Part shown: positions 36,224 through 45,523 of the stretch, piece by piece
How the letters are laid out: each line of letters begins with the position of its first letter
Position numbering within the stretch: the stretch's first letter is position 1
NCBI GenBank assembly: GCA_903904835.1
Contig: CAIVEI010000150.1
Span: 32,517-96,516, forward strand
Length of the DNA: 64,000 nt
Direction: 5' to 3'
Source of the DNA: an uncultured Schlesneria sp.
GTDB lineage: Bacteria > Planctomycetota > Planctomycetia > Planctomycetales > Planctomycetaceae
Position numbers and translations under genes: made by a program
The notes under the pieces: model-generated
What the model saw: the letters and a program-made list of their open reading frames with translations, nothing else
Database searches by the model: none
What the model was told of the DNA's origin: nothing

Positions 36224-36975
36224 CCCAGAACCATTCGATCGTTGTCGGAGGTACTCGAGGCCTTGGTCGTGCGCTCGTGGAATTATGGGCGGAAGAAAAG
36301 GGCGACATCTCTGTCATCGGACGCAGATTACCCGACGCATCTGTCCCGCCGCTGCGCGAGGGTATTCGATTCTATTCGGTCGATCTGACGAAAATCGAAA
36401 GCATTGCTCCAGCAATCGACGAGATTGTGCAAGCGGCTGGCCAAATCTCGCGCCTGGTTTTCTCACAGCGATTCAGGGGAAGCGGCGACACGCTGGATGG
36501 AGAACTCGACGTCGGCGTAAAAGGGACGCAGCGGATTATCGATTACCTGGTTTCGAAAGATTTGTTCGCAGAACAATGCGCGATCGTCGTTGTCAGCTCT
36601 GTCTTGGGTCAGTTTATCGCTGCGGAACAACCGCTGGGATACCACGTCACGAAAGCCGCTCAGGATCAACTGGTGCGGTTTTACGCGGTGCAACTTGCGT
36701 CCTGGGGCATTCGCGTTAATGGAGTCGCCCCGAATCTGATCGAAAAAGAGACCGGGCGTGAGTTCTACCTCAAAAATCCTGAACTCAAACGCCACTACGA
36801 ATCGCTGATACCTCTTGGGCAAATGGGAACTCCGCGCGACGTCGCCAACGCGATCGATTTTTTGTGCAGCGATCGCGCCGCCCATATTACGGGGCAGATA
36901 TTGACCGTTGATGGGGGCTTGACCGTGTTGTTGCAACATTCATTGGGTGCAAGGCCGGAAATTCGACCGATGTGA
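36220..36975 (+). CDS. Short-chain dehydrogenase/reductase
   Basis: 251-residue classical SDR. VVGGTRGLGRALVELW is the cofactor motif (a G-x3-G-x-G variant), VVVSSVLGQF the catalytic Ser strand, YHVTKAAQDQLVRFYA the Tyr-x3-Lys, and ITGQILTVDGG the C-terminal signature. It probably reduces the keto group of a sugar intermediate produced by the upstream dehydratase. ATGA overlap with the preceding gene implies coupling. A strong hairpin follows the gene. Confidence 0.88.
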   Translation: MTQNHSIVVGGTRGLGRALVELWAEEKGDISVIGRRLPDASVPPLREGIRFYSVDLTKIESIAPAIDEIVQAAGQISRLVFSQRFRGSGDTLDGELDVGVKGTQRIIDYLVSKDLFAEQCAIVVVSSVLGQFIAAEQPLGYHVTKAAQDQLVRFYAVQLASWGIRVNGVAPNLIEKETGREFYLKNPELKRHYESLIPLGQMGTPRDVANAIDFLCSDRAAHITGQILTVDGGLTVLLQHSLGARPEIRPM

Positions 36976-36987
36976 CAAACGAAGAAA

Positions 36988-37023
36988 TGTGACGTATCGG
37001 ACCGATGGGTCTGAAACGTCACA
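36988..37023. terminator. Bidirectional hairpin between convergent genes
   Basis: TGTGACGTATCGGACC pairs with GGTCTGAAACGTCACA around GATG with two small mismatches (36988-37023). The minus-strand side is followed by TTTCTTC, so it suits the minus-strand methyltransferase best, but it lies just after the SDR stop as well. Confidence 0.7.
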
Positions 37024-37090
37024 ATGAAAAGAAGAACGTTTTTTGACACTAGGTCATGCTGGCTACCACACTTTTCCTGCGCTTTGACAA

Positions 37091-37780
37091 TTACTTTTTG
37101 CCGCAGCAGACAGCGAACAGGTAATGGGCCATGGGCGAAAAGCCTGTATGAACAACCTCATCGTTCATCGAGAACAGGAATACATTGTGAAAATCTTTCT
37201 CTAACGTGGCCTTCAAAACTTTCCCGCTTTTGCAATTGACGTGACCGATCTTGCTTTGCGGCGATGCATAGGCCTGTGATTCCAGCGATGGCATCCCGAC
37301 GATCAATACTCCCTGCTCTGTTAACGAGTTCTTCAGATTCGTCACATAGACATGCTCTTGCACAGCCTCGATATGTTCCATCACGTCAACGCTATAAATG
37401 GCATCAAACGGTCCCTCCTTTAATGGTCCACCAAGCAGAATGTCATGCAGATGAGCGTGAAGTTTCCAACGATCAACCTGTCGCGAATTGATGTCATCAA
37501 TGAAAATCGGATCGAAGTCGTAGACATGTAGCTCCTTGACCTCCTGCTGGACAATCCGCGAGCCAAACGCATCGCCACAGCCAAGCTCGGCAACCTTGTT
37601 CTTGCCGGAAAGGATCTTCGAAACAAATTTGTAACGAGACAGCACAAACGCCAGGCGGCGCGGGTCATCGTACCAGACCTGGTTCATCATCAAGCCCAGG
37701 TTCGCAATGCCAACCTTGTCTTTGACATCCAAAAGTTCTGAGTACTGCTTTTCTTTAGTCTGAAGCTGGTCCGCGTTCAT
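37091..37780 (-). CDS. SAM-dependent methyltransferase
   Basis: 229-residue class I methyltransferase; motif I VAELGCGDAFGSRIVQQE, then HVYDFDPIFIDDIN and YSVDVMEHIEAVQE as motif IV. It begins MNADQLQTKEKQYSELLDVK, a start typical of a family found in polysaccharide clusters, so ATG 37780 was chosen over TTG 37819. The KSGKVLKATLEKDFHNVFLF section matches glycan-methyltransferase neighbours. It is transcribed opposite to the run before it, but its context (dehydratase, C-methyltransferase, SDR, glycosyltransferase) argues for the same glycan pathway. Confidence 0.83.
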   Translation of the reverse strand: MNADQLQTKEKQYSELLDVKDKVGIANLGLMMNQVWYDDPRRLAFVLSRYKFVSKILSGKNKVAELGCGDAFGSRIVQQEVKELHVYDFDPIFIDDINSRQVDRWKLHAHLHDILLGGPLKEGPFDAIYSVDVMEHIEAVQEHVYVTNLKNSLTEQGVLIVGMPSLESQAYASPQSKIGHVNCKSGKVLKATLEKDFHNVFLFSMNDEVVHTGFSPMAHYLFAVCCGKK

Positions 37781-38113
37781 GAAAAACATCCGATAACGAT
37801 TGCAAGTTTGATTAGCCAAGAAGTCTCTGATGTCACACGCATGGCATCGATGATGAATTCTTATCCATTTGAGTCAAGAATTTGACGATTCTTGCGGATA
37901 AGTCGAGCGACGACTCCGACAAACTTTATTTTCGAGCCAAACCCTACCCTGAGACGCCTCGGCATCGCCCAAGTGAAACGGCGGTAATTCCATCGATTCA
38001 AACTCCGCTTTTCCCTTTTCATATCGTAAGATTCGTCTGATTGAATTTCTGTTTTTTGCTTTGCGTAATACGGAATGATCGGACCACGCAACAAACATCT
38101 TACTTGAGCCGAC
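37781..38113. other. Divergent promoter region
   Basis: 333 bases between the minus-strand methyltransferase and the plus-strand glycosyltransferase. Both starts face away from it. No palindromic repeat or open frame of interest is seen. Confidence 0.6.
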
Positions 38114-39715
38114 ATGAGCAGCGTATTGACCGCCACTGACGACATCGTTGTCGTGAATGATGAAACATTGCAAACCCTGAAAAAGATGGCCGCCGCAGCG
38201 CCTCTCAAACGGTCGCGCCTTTGTCTTCATCGTACAAGTTACGACCCGATTCAAGAAATGGTGATCGCGTTTGCTCGTGATTCCTATGTCCGTGTTCATC
38301 AGCACCGAAATAAAAGCGAATCGTTCCACGTTCTGGTCGGATCACTGGAAGTTATTTTTTTTGACGACGAAGGCCGGGAGACTCGCCGAATTCGATTGGG
38401 GGCACCTGAGACAGGACTACCCTGTCTTTATCGCCTTTCCTGTGATGCGTGGCATACGGTTCTCGTCGAATCCGAATTTGCGATCATTCATGAAACCACG
38501 AACGGCCCGTTTATTCCGAGCGAAGCCGAGTTTGCCGATTGGGCGCCTGACGGAAGCGATCCGAGTGCATCAATGGCGTTTCTGGAACACTTGCGAGCCG
38601 GAAAATCGGTCACTGACCATCATCACGAAACCATCGGCCAATTTTTGAAACCTGCTGAAGCCCCAAAAGTGCCGTCTGTCGTGGATGGATCAAAGTCGCA
38701 AAAGAAATCACCGACCCTCACCACAATCATCTGCAACTACAATCATGGTCGTTATCTGTCACGAGCTATTGAAGCGATGGTGACCCAAACACGACCAGCA
38801 GACGAATTCATCATCGTTGACGACGGCTCAACGGACGACAGTTTGTCCGTGATTCGATCATGGACAAATCGATACCCCTCGATTCGCTTCATCCAGAACG
38901 AACGTAATCTTGGGTTTCACGCGTCGTTTCAACGAGCCATCACGACCGCCACGAGCGATTTCATCTATAGTGGTGCCGCCGACGACCGAATTCTTCCTGG
39001 ATTCTTTGAGGGAGCCATGCAATTGGCCGAAAAGAATCCCACAACGGGCATCATCAGCGGACAATACATCAGCGTCGATCCCTCGGGACAACGGTTGTCC
39101 ACATCAAAACTTTCAGCGGTTCACGAAGCGGTGTTTCTCGAACCGAAGTATTTTCTTCGCGATATTCTCAACGTCGAACCCCCCACACATTCTCTGTCAG
39201 GCTCGACGATTTTTCGACGCCAACCATTACTGGACGTTGGTGGTTGTCGAGTCGAATTAAGCTCGTGGGGAGACACTTTTGCCATCCAGGCACTTGGTCT
39301 TAAATATGGATTCTGTTATTGGCCGCACCCGGCGATGGAATGGACGATCCTGCCTGGCAGCCTGTCGCAAGCAACTCGGTCAGATCCCATCAAAGCGATG
39401 CGGATCGTCGAACGAGCGACCGAACTGATGCGGTCTGAAGCGTTCCGTGATTTGTTTCCTGCTGACTACATCGACCGTTGGGCACGCGGTTTTCAACAAT
39501 CGATCGCACATGAGCAATTAAATCTGGCCATCGAAGGAAACCAGGCGTTTCAGTCGTGTCGTCGTTCGGTTGCCGAGACCGCCAGTCTTCCGATGCGACT
39601 GCTCCTGAATAGTCTTGGGTTCGGAATGCGAGCATTATACTTCGTCACGTTCCGTGTGATGCGATTCGTTGTCAGCAGTCAAATCAGCAAACAGTATCGA
39701 GCTGATTCCAGATAA
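38114..39715 (+). CDS. Fused WbuC-type cupin and GT2 glycosyltransferase
   Basis: 533-residue fusion. Residues about 1-150 match the WbuC-type cupin: RSRLCLHRTSYDPIQEMVIA, HQHRNKSESFHVLVGSLEVI (cupin motif 1: H-x-H, E, G) and AWHTVLVESEFAIIHET (motif 2). After a linker (about 180-200, SKSQKKSPTL) a family GT2 domain starts TLTTIICNYNHGRYLSRAIE, with IIVDDGSTDDSLSVI (nucleotide-sugar Asp), SGAADDRILPGFF (D-x-D-equivalent ADD) and a His/Trp acceptor region. The C-terminus is helical. WbuC is normally a separate protein in O-antigen clusters, so the fusion is unusual. It ends 8 bases before the convergent mraY gene. Confidence 0.85.
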   Translation: MSSVLTATDDIVVVNDETLQTLKKMAAAAPLKRSRLCLHRTSYDPIQEMVIAFARDSYVRVHQHRNKSESFHVLVGSLEVIFFDDEGRETRRIRLGAPETGLPCLYRLSCDAWHTVLVESEFAIIHETTNGPFIPSEAEFADWAPDGSDPSASMAFLEHLRAGKSVTDHHHETIGQFLKPAEAPKVPSVVDGSKSQKKSPTLTTIICNYNHGRYLSRAIEAMVTQTRPADEFIIVDDGSTDDSLSVIRSWTNRYPSIRFIQNERNLGFHASFQRAITTATSDFIYSGAADDRILPGFFEGAMQLAEKNPTTGIISGQYISVDPSGQRLSTSKLSAVHEAVFLEPKYFLRDILNVEPPTHSLSGSTIFRRQPLLDVGGCRVELSSWGDTFAIQALGLKYGFCYWPHPAMEWTILPGSLSQATRSDPIKAMRIVERATELMRSEAFRDLFPADYIDRWARGFQQSIAHEQLNLAIEGNQAFQSCRRSVAETASLPMRLLLNSLGFGMRALYFVTFRVMRFVVSSQISKQYRADSR

Positions 39716-39723
39716 CACGAAGG

Positions 39724-40827
39724 TCAGCGAATCTTTAAGCTCGCGACGCCAATCATCGCGAGCAGCGCGGCGATGATCCAAAATCGAGTCACGATGTGGG
39801 TTTCAGGCTCACCTTTAAAAACGAAGTGATTGTGAAGCGGGCTACATGCAAGCACCCGTTTGCCCGTCAGCTTGAAATAACCGACTTGAAGTATCACGCT
39901 GAGCGTCTCGATTACAAATACGCCGCCAACGATCAACAGCAGCACCTCCTGCCGTGTCACCAACGCACCGTAACCCAACAGAGCCCCTGTCGGCAGCGAT
40001 CCGCTGTCACCCATGAAAACTTGAGCTGGATGACAATTGAACCACAGGAATCCGAGCATCGCTCCCACGAGTGCACCGAAGAGAACTCCGAGTTCTCCCG
40101 CCCCCGTCATGTGAGCAATACTCAAATACTCGGCCATGACTCGATGTCCAGATAAGTATGTGAGCACCGCAAACGCTGAACCGGCAGCGATGAGACAGCC
40201 ACTTGCCAAGCCGTCGAGCCCATCGGTCAGGTTAACACCGTTTGAGCTTCCGACCATGACAAACGCCGCCCACGCGATGAAGAACATTCCAATCGTCACG
40301 CCAAATTTGCCGATAGGAAACACCAGCTCTAAACCATGTGGCTTGTCGAACTGCACAAAATAGAGCAGCGTGGCAACGATAAAAGCGATAACCCATTGTG
40401 ACACGAATTTCTGACGCACAGTCAGCCCACGTTGTCGCGAACGGACTTTAATCCAGTCGTCACGAGTACCAATCGCACCAAATCCAATCACAACCAGCAG
40501 CGACTGTCGCAGATACCGGTTTGAAAGGTCTCCACAAAAAACGGCGGCGACCACAATTGCCAGAACGATGAAGATTCCTCCCATCGTGGGCGTATCCCGC
40601 TTTCCCGCATGCAACTCGTTCAGTTTTTCTGACGCACTCACGATTCGCTCGCGAAAGCGTTCTTTCAACCAGCGTATCGCATGCGGTCCGAAAATCAGTG
40701 CGGTAACGAACGACACCAACGTCGCCAGGGCAATGCGAGCGGTGAGAAACACACGCGAGTCACCGGTCGAGACCCCTGCCAGACTTTCAACCGCAGATCC
40801 ATACTGCTGAAGTAACCAGTAAAGCAT
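39724..40827 (-). CDS. mraY: Phospho-N-acetylmuramoyl-pentapeptide transferase
   Basis: 367-residue integral membrane enzyme that attaches UDP-MurNAc-pentapeptide to undecaprenyl phosphate to form lipid I. About ten hydrophobic segments; GKRDTPTMGGIFIVLAIVVA (first loop), GAIGTRDDWIKVR (Asp-Asp magnesium pair), GVNLTDGLDGLASG and FMGDSGSLPTGALLGYGALV are family landmarks, and GVFVIETLSVILQVGYFK follows. ATG 40827 chosen over TTG 40842. Planctomycetes were long thought to lack a complete peptidoglycan route, but later work found peptidoglycan; the gene is here isolated from other dcw genes. Confidence 0.92.
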   Translation of the reverse strand: MLYWLLQQYGSAVESLAGVSTGDSRVFLTARIALATLVSFVTALIFGPHAIRWLKERFRERIVSASEKLNELHAGKRDTPTMGGIFIVLAIVVAAVFCGDLSNRYLRQSLLVVIGFGAIGTRDDWIKVRSRQRGLTVRQKFVSQWVIAFIVATLLYFVQFDKPHGLELVFPIGKFGVTIGMFFIAWAAFVMVGSSNGVNLTDGLDGLASGCLIAAGSAFAVLTYLSGHRVMAEYLSIAHMTGAGELGVLFGALVGAMLGFLWFNCHPAQVFMGDSGSLPTGALLGYGALVTRQEVLLLIVGGVFVIETLSVILQVGYFKLTGKRVLACSPLHNHFVFKGEPETHIVTRFWIIAALLAMIGVASLKIR

Positions 40828-40926
40828 GAAATGAATTTTCAATAGTCAGTGATGTCATGGCACAGACCACCTTGTCTATACCGGATCAGTCATCGAACGA
40901 GCCATTCGTTACCCGTTCAAACCGCA

Positions 40927-41160
40927 TCAAAATACGCTGTAAATCACTATCTGGAACATAATCGCGAACCAGGCCCAGATTTTCAGATCACCTCTCCACG
41001 TTCCAGGTCGATCGGGTGGATTTGTCTCTGTCGACGGAAGCTGAATGATCCAGAACATCACGATTAAGTAAAGCCCAATCATGAGCCATCGAGCTGTTGA
41101 TAACGGGACAAGGTCAAGTTGATGACGGAGGAAATTGCCAATCCAATGCAATAAGGTCAC
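40927..41160 (-). CDS. Small membrane protein overlapping the symporter gene
   Basis: 77-residue protein with two hydrophobic helices (RWLMIGLYLIVMFWIIQL; LKIWAWFAIMFQIVIYSVF). Its ATG overlaps the stop of the upstream symporter by four bases (ATGA), so translation is coupled. No family is recognised. Tight coupling with a sodium:solute symporter resembles small accessory subunits known for some transporters of this class, which is inference only. Confidence 0.6.
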   Translation of the reverse strand: MTLLHWIGNFLRHQLDLVPLSTARWLMIGLYLIVMFWIIQLPSTETNPPDRPGTWRGDLKIWAWFAIMFQIVIYSVF

Positions 41161-42800
41161 GCGGCCCCCCCTTCGGGATTCAAGCCGCCAATCGCGTAGC
41201 GAGTTTTTTCCGGCGGGTCTGATCTCAAAAAGTAGCTGAAGATCACGATAAACGTCATGGCCACTAGGAATGACCAGATCGAATAATAAAGGTAAGGCTG
41301 CCCCACTTGGAACAACGGCTTCAAATCAAGCCATCGACAGACACCTGGCTGATTCAGCGAGAACAGTCCGATCGACGTCAATAATCCGGCATAGAATCCC
41401 GTCACAGCACCATCAGACGAGGCACTTCGTGATAACATTCCGGCGACAAGCACCGCCAGTGTGGGACCGAGAAAAAACGACAGCAGCGTTTGAAAGATCG
41501 TATAGATGCCTGCTGGAAATGCCTGTAACTGGAAGGCGAAATAGATCCCCCAGACCACGAAGCCGATGGTTGTCCAACGTCCGACAGCCAGCATCTGCCC
41601 TTCATCCGCCTCCGGCCGATAGAAGCGGCGATAAAAATCATTCACGTACAGTGTCGTCGCCGAGTTTAAATACGAATCGACGCTCGACATCAGTGCTGCA
41701 AGAAACGCAGCCACAAACATCCCTCGAAAGCCGACTGGCAAGAGCGCTCCCACGAGTTGGGGCAAGGCCACATCCGCTCGTCCATGCCCTAACTCAGGAA
41801 ATTTCACTAAGGCAATCAGCCCCGGCACCGCGACGAGGAATGGAATCAAATTCTTAATCAATGCACCGTAGACATACGACGCTCTTGCTTCATACTCCGA
41901 TTTGGCACCGAGCGCACGCTGAACGATACATTGATTGCCAATCCAATATCCAGGACCGACGATGAGACCCAATCCAAACAAAATTCCAGGCCACGGACCA
42001 GGTGATCGTGTATCAACGGGCAAAACAAGCGACAAATGCTCGGATTCATGAGTGGGCCGATCATGTCGCGGCTTTGTTTTGATCGCTAAACGTTCTTCAG
42101 GCGTCATCTTCTGTTCGCGTTGCCAGGCATCCTGCTGATCCTTTGCCTTCGCGACTGTGTGAATCTTATCAATGAGTGGTTCGATCCCACCCACTTCATA
42201 AATTCCGATCGCGACAAAGATCAGGCATCCGCATATCATGACGACACCTTGCAGGACGTCGGTGTAGACAACCGCGGCCAACCCGCCAGACCACGTATAC
42301 GCTCCAACGAGCAGCGCAGTTGTCAGGATGCAGACGGAAATATCCCATCCCGACAGACTTTTCAGAAACACCGCTGATGCAAGTAGCATGACCCCCAAAT
42401 TGCAGGCCATCAGAAAAAGCCAGCACGCTGCGACGGACGAACGAAGCTGAACACTGAACCGCCGTTCGAGATACTCGGGGATCGTGGTGACACGACAACG
42501 CCAAAGATGGGGAATAAAGACAAACGCACCCACAAGCATGGCTGGAATGCAGCCTATCCATTCGAAATTTCCCATCACGATGCCATAGCGATAAGCATCG
42601 CCACCAACTCCCATCAAATCCGTTCCGCCAATATCCGTAGCGACCAGCGACATCCCAATCGCCCACCATGGCAGACTGCGTCCGGCAAGAAAGAAATCAG
42701 ATCCGCTACGAACATAGCTCCCCACCCACAATCCAATGACCATCGTCGCTGCGAGGTACGAAAGAATCACGAGATAATCGATCGACGTGAGTTGAGCCAT
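41157..42800 (-). CDS. Sodium:solute symporter (SSS family)
   Basis: 547-residue membrane transporter with about 13 helices. Landmarks: DYLVILSYLAATMVIGLWVG (first helix), GSDFFLAGRSLPWWAIGMSL (GR-loop), TTIPEYLERRF and AALMSSVDSYLNSATTLYVN (sodium-site serines). A hydrophilic insert of about 50 residues (DQQDAWQREQKMTPEERLAI...) between helices 6 and 7 is unusual and likely cytoplasmic. It forms a two-gene unit with the small protein at 40927-41160. Substrate unknown. Confidence 0.88.
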   Translation of the reverse strand: MAQLTSIDYLVILSYLAATMVIGLWVGSYVRSGSDFFLAGRSLPWWAIGMSLVATDIGGTDLMGVGGDAYRYGIVMGNFEWIGCIPAMLVGAFVFIPHLWRCRVTTIPEYLERRFSVQLRSSVAACWLFLMACNLGVMLLASAVFLKSLSGWDISVCILTTALLVGAYTWSGGLAAVVYTDVLQGVVMICGCLIFVAIGIYEVGGIEPLIDKIHTVAKAKDQQDAWQREQKMTPEERLAIKTKPRHDRPTHESEHLSLVLPVDTRSPGPWPGILFGLGLIVGPGYWIGNQCIVQRALGAKSEYEARASYVYGALIKNLIPFLVAVPGLIALVKFPELGHGRADVALPQLVGALLPVGFRGMFVAAFLAALMSSVDSYLNSATTLYVNDFYRRFYRPEADEGQMLAVGRWTTIGFVVWGIYFAFQLQAFPAGIYTIFQTLLSFFLGPTLAVLVAGMLSRSASSDGAVTGFYAGLLTSIGLFSLNQPGVCRWLDLKPLFQVGQPYLYYSIWSFLVAMTFIVIFSYFLRSDPPEKTRYAIGGLNPEGGAA

Positions 42801-43002
42801 GGTACTCCATCGTTGAAGAAATCCGTTGATGACAATCGGGTTTGAAATGGAATCGCCGACTGGCCAAGCGGATAACGAACGTCCAAATGGCAGGCCAGAC
42901 CGACAAATTCAACCCAATTCGCCCAATTTATTCACGGAGCTTACATTGACGACAAGACCTCGTCCACCCCCAAGTCTTTGACGCAGAGTTACGAGAAACA
43001 GG

Positions 43003-43737
43003 TCAATCTGACTCGTCAAGAGAACCTGTATTGCCGGAACCGGGCGATTCGGTTTCACCGCGGAATCGGTACCCGACACCGCGAACTGTTTCAATCACGT
43101 CGCCAAGACCACCCAGTTTCTGACGAAGTGAACGGATATGGACGTCGATTGTCCTCTCCAGCGCATTGGCATCCTCACCCCGGCAGTGGTCCATCAGCTC
43201 GTTTCTTCCGAAGGGGCGACCTGCGGCACGTCCCAACGACCACAAGAGCCGAAACTCCGTCGGGGTCAGGTCGACTGGTTGGCCGTTGACTTTCGCCGTG
43301 TGATTAATTCGATCGACCTCAATACCGTGAATCGAGACAACGTCGCGAGACTGCTGGTCCGAGCCCGCTCGGCGTAACAGGGCCTTGATCCGATGAATCA
43401 GTGGTTTCACTTTAAAGGGCTTCGTGACGTAATCGTCGGCCCCCATATTGAATCCGACAATCTCGTCAACTTCTTCACTACGTGCAGTCAGCATCAGCAC
43501 GCGAATCCCCTGCGTTTTGGCATCAGCACGCAGTTGACGACAGACTTCGAGACCGTCGATCACAGGCAACATCAGGTCAAGCAGGATCAAATCCGGCTCA
43601 AACGAACGAGCCTTTCGCAGGCCATCCTGACCGTCAGCTGCCAATGAGACTTCAAACCCCTCGCGTTCGAGGTTGTAGGTGAGCACTTCTTGCAAAGTGC
43701 GTTCGTCTTCGATGATCAGGATTTTTTGTTTGCTCAT
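43003..43737 (-). CDS. phoB: Phosphate-regulon-type response regulator PhoB
   Basis: 244-residue OmpR/PhoB-family regulator. The receiver shows ILIIEDE, DLILLDLMLPVIDG (acceptor Asp), LMLTARSE and VTKPFKV; the winged-helix domain (about 130-230) shows LTPTEFRLLWSLGRAAGRPF and the recognition region RTIDVHIRSLRQKLG. It lies at the end of the pst-phoU run with only 19 bases after phoU and probably activates that operon under phosphate starvation. No phoR kinase is adjacent or elsewhere in the window, so the partner is elsewhere. A start at 43737 begins MSKQKILIIEDE. Confidence 0.88.
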   Translation of the reverse strand: MSKQKILIIEDERTLQEVLTYNLEREGFEVSLAADGQDGLRKARSFEPDLILLDLMLPVIDGLEVCRQLRADAKTQGIRVLMLTARSEEVDEIVGFNMGADDYVTKPFKVKPLIHRIKALLRRAGSDQQSRDVVSIHGIEVDRINHTAKVNGQPVDLTPTEFRLLWSLGRAAGRPFGRNELMDHCRGEDANALERTIDVHIRSLRQKLGGLGDVIETVRGVGYRFRGETESPGSGNTGSLDESD

Positions 43738-43756
43738 GGGTCTTCAAAAAAGTGTT

Positions 43757-44428
43757 CTAGGCAATCGTCGATGTCCGAAGACGGTGACGGATGATCTCAC
43801 CCTGCACCAGGTAAACGACATCTTCAGCGATGTTTGTCGCGTGGTCTGCGATCCGCTCAATCTGACGCGAAGCCGAAAACATGTGCAAAGCGGGTTCTAC
43901 CAGATCCGGCTGGGTCTGCATCAGTCGGGTCAATTCTTCAATAATAATTCGATTGAGGTTATCGATCGATTCATCCTGGTCGCACACTTCGCGCGCTGTC
44001 CTGACATCCAGGTGAACATAGGCATCAATGCTGCGGTGCAGCATGTCCAGAGCCTGACGTGACATGTCCTTCATGTTTTCAGGCACTGCAATTTCGGCGC
44101 AACTGGCGATTCCGCAGGCTCGTTCGGCAATGCTGACACCCAAATCGGCAACGCGTTCAAGTTCACCACCAATCTTCAATACGGTAGTAATTCTGCGAAG
44201 ATCAATGGCAACGGGTTGGTGCAGCGCAAGAAGCTTCAGGCATTCTTCTTCGATCTCAACATCCATTCGATCGACTTCATCATCGGCGGACATGATCTGT
44301 TTGGCGCGATCATAGTTTGGCTTATGTAACGCATCGACCGCCGAATGAATCATCTCTTCAACGCTGGCACACATTGTCAGAAGCATTCGATGAAGGTCAT
44401 CAAGATCGCGAATTAAATGAATTGACAA
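43757..44428 (-). CDS. phoU: Phosphate transport regulator PhoU
   Basis: 223-residue all-helical PhoU, built of two tandem three-helix PhoU domains; it restrains PstSCAB and PhoR signalling under phosphate excess. The start is interpreted as TTG 44428, preceded by GCGGAGAAATTTC, giving LSIHLIRDLDDLHRMLLTMC that aligns with family starts. A longer in-frame TTG at 44545 overlaps the pstB stop but adds 39 unlike residues. LLALHQPVAIDLRRITTVLK and MFSASRQIERIADHATNIAE are the paired metal-ligand (E/D-x3-D-x3) motifs. Family length is met. Confidence 0.88.
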   Translation of the reverse strand: MSIHLIRDLDDLHRMLLTMCASVEEMIHSAVDALHKPNYDRAKQIMSADDEVDRMDVEIEEECLKLLALHQPVAIDLRRITTVLKIGGELERVADLGVSIAERACGIASCAEIAVPENMKDMSRQALDMLHRSIDAYVHLDVRTAREVCDQDESIDNLNRIIIEELTRLMQTQPDLVEPALHMFSASRQIERIADHATNIAEDVVYLVQGEIIRHRLRTSTIA

Positions 44429-44541
44429 GAAATTTCTCCGCAAACCCAGCTGACTCTGTCGGGTGGTACGTTGAGTGATCGTCGAATCGAACAGCATTAA
44501 GAGTTTAACAACGAACGGCTTCCGGCGAGTAGCCCAATCAA

Positions 44542-45384
44542 TCAACCGAATCGACCGGTAATGTAATCCTCGGTCTCCTTCTGCGTCGGGTTTGTAAACA
44601 ATTGTTTGGTCTGACCAATCTCGACAAGACGGCCGACACAGAAAAATGCTGTCATTTCACTGATTCGGGCCGCCTGCTGCATGTTGTGGGTCACGATCAC
44701 AATCGTATAATTCTGTTTCAGCTCGAAAATCAAATCCTCGATCCGAGCGGTCGAAGCGGGATCAAGTGCCGAAGCGGGCTCGTCCATCAAAATGACTTCG
44801 GGATTCGTGGCAAGTGCTCGAGCGATACACAGACGCTGCTGCTGCCCGCCCGAAAGCGCCATCGCCGATTCTTTCAAGCGATCTTTGACTTCATTCCACA
44901 ACGCGGCCTGTTTCAACGACCGCTCGACGATCCCTTGCAATTCGGATTTGTTTGACTCGCCCGCGATTCTTGGCCCGAATGCAATATTGTCGAAAATCGA
45001 CTTTGGAAACGGAGTCGATTTCTGGAACACCATTCCGACCCGTTTACGCAAGGACACGACGTCAACGTCACGACTGTAGATATCCATACCGTCAAGCAGC
45101 ACCTCACCCGTGACACGGGTTCCTTCGATGATATCATTCATCCGATTCAACGATCGCAGGTACGTGCTTTTACCGCAGCCGGATGGCCCGATCAGTGCCG
45201 TCACCGCTCGACTTTGAATTTGCAAATTGATGTCATAAAGGGCTTGTTTCGTTCCGTAAAAGAAACTCATCCCCCGAGTCTCGATTTTTGGCGTGCCGAC
45301 GGGGGTGGTGACTTCCGATACCTGAGTGATATTTCCATCGCTCGGAGGATCGACAAATTGGGTGAATCGTTTAACGAGAGCCAT
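44542..45384 (-). CDS. pstB: Phosphate ABC transporter ATP-binding protein PstB
   Basis: 280-residue ATPase subunit of the high-affinity phosphate transporter. Walker A is [21 protein letters not shown]-loop [20 protein letters not shown], signature [17 protein letters not shown], Walker [18 protein letters not shown] and switch His [12 protein letters not shown]. The [20 protein letters not shown] spacing is typical of PstB. About 30 extra residues precede the conserved start at residue 34 onward. It follows pstA by 139 bases. Confidence 0.95.
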   Translation of the reverse strand: MALVKRFTQFVDPPSDGNITQVSEVTTPVGTPKIETRGMSFFYGTKQALYDINLQIQSRAVTALIGPSGCGKSTYLRSLNRMNDIIEGTRVTGEVLLDGMDIYSRDVDVVSLRKRVGMVFQKSTPFPKSIFDNIAFGPRIAGESNKSELQGIVERSLKQAALWNEVKDRLKESAMALSGGQQQRLCIARALATNPEVILMDEPASALDPASTARIEDLIFELKQNYTIVIVTHNMQQAARISEMTAFFCVGRLVEIGQTKQLFTNPTQKETEDYITGRFG

Positions 45385-45523
45385 GACTGTGAATCATCTC
45401 TTTTGAAATTCGAATTACAAACAAGCTAAAAAGATCTCGAAAAATCGAAACTCAGTTCGTTTGACAACACAAATCTTCACGATGAACTGATCCGATTGAT
45501 GAAATCTCAAAAAGTCTCGACAT

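Noticed and set aside
37874..38329. 151-residue minus-strand frame across the 38 kb divergent promoter
   Set aside because: Overlaps the cupin domain of the glycosyltransferase antisense; no family features.
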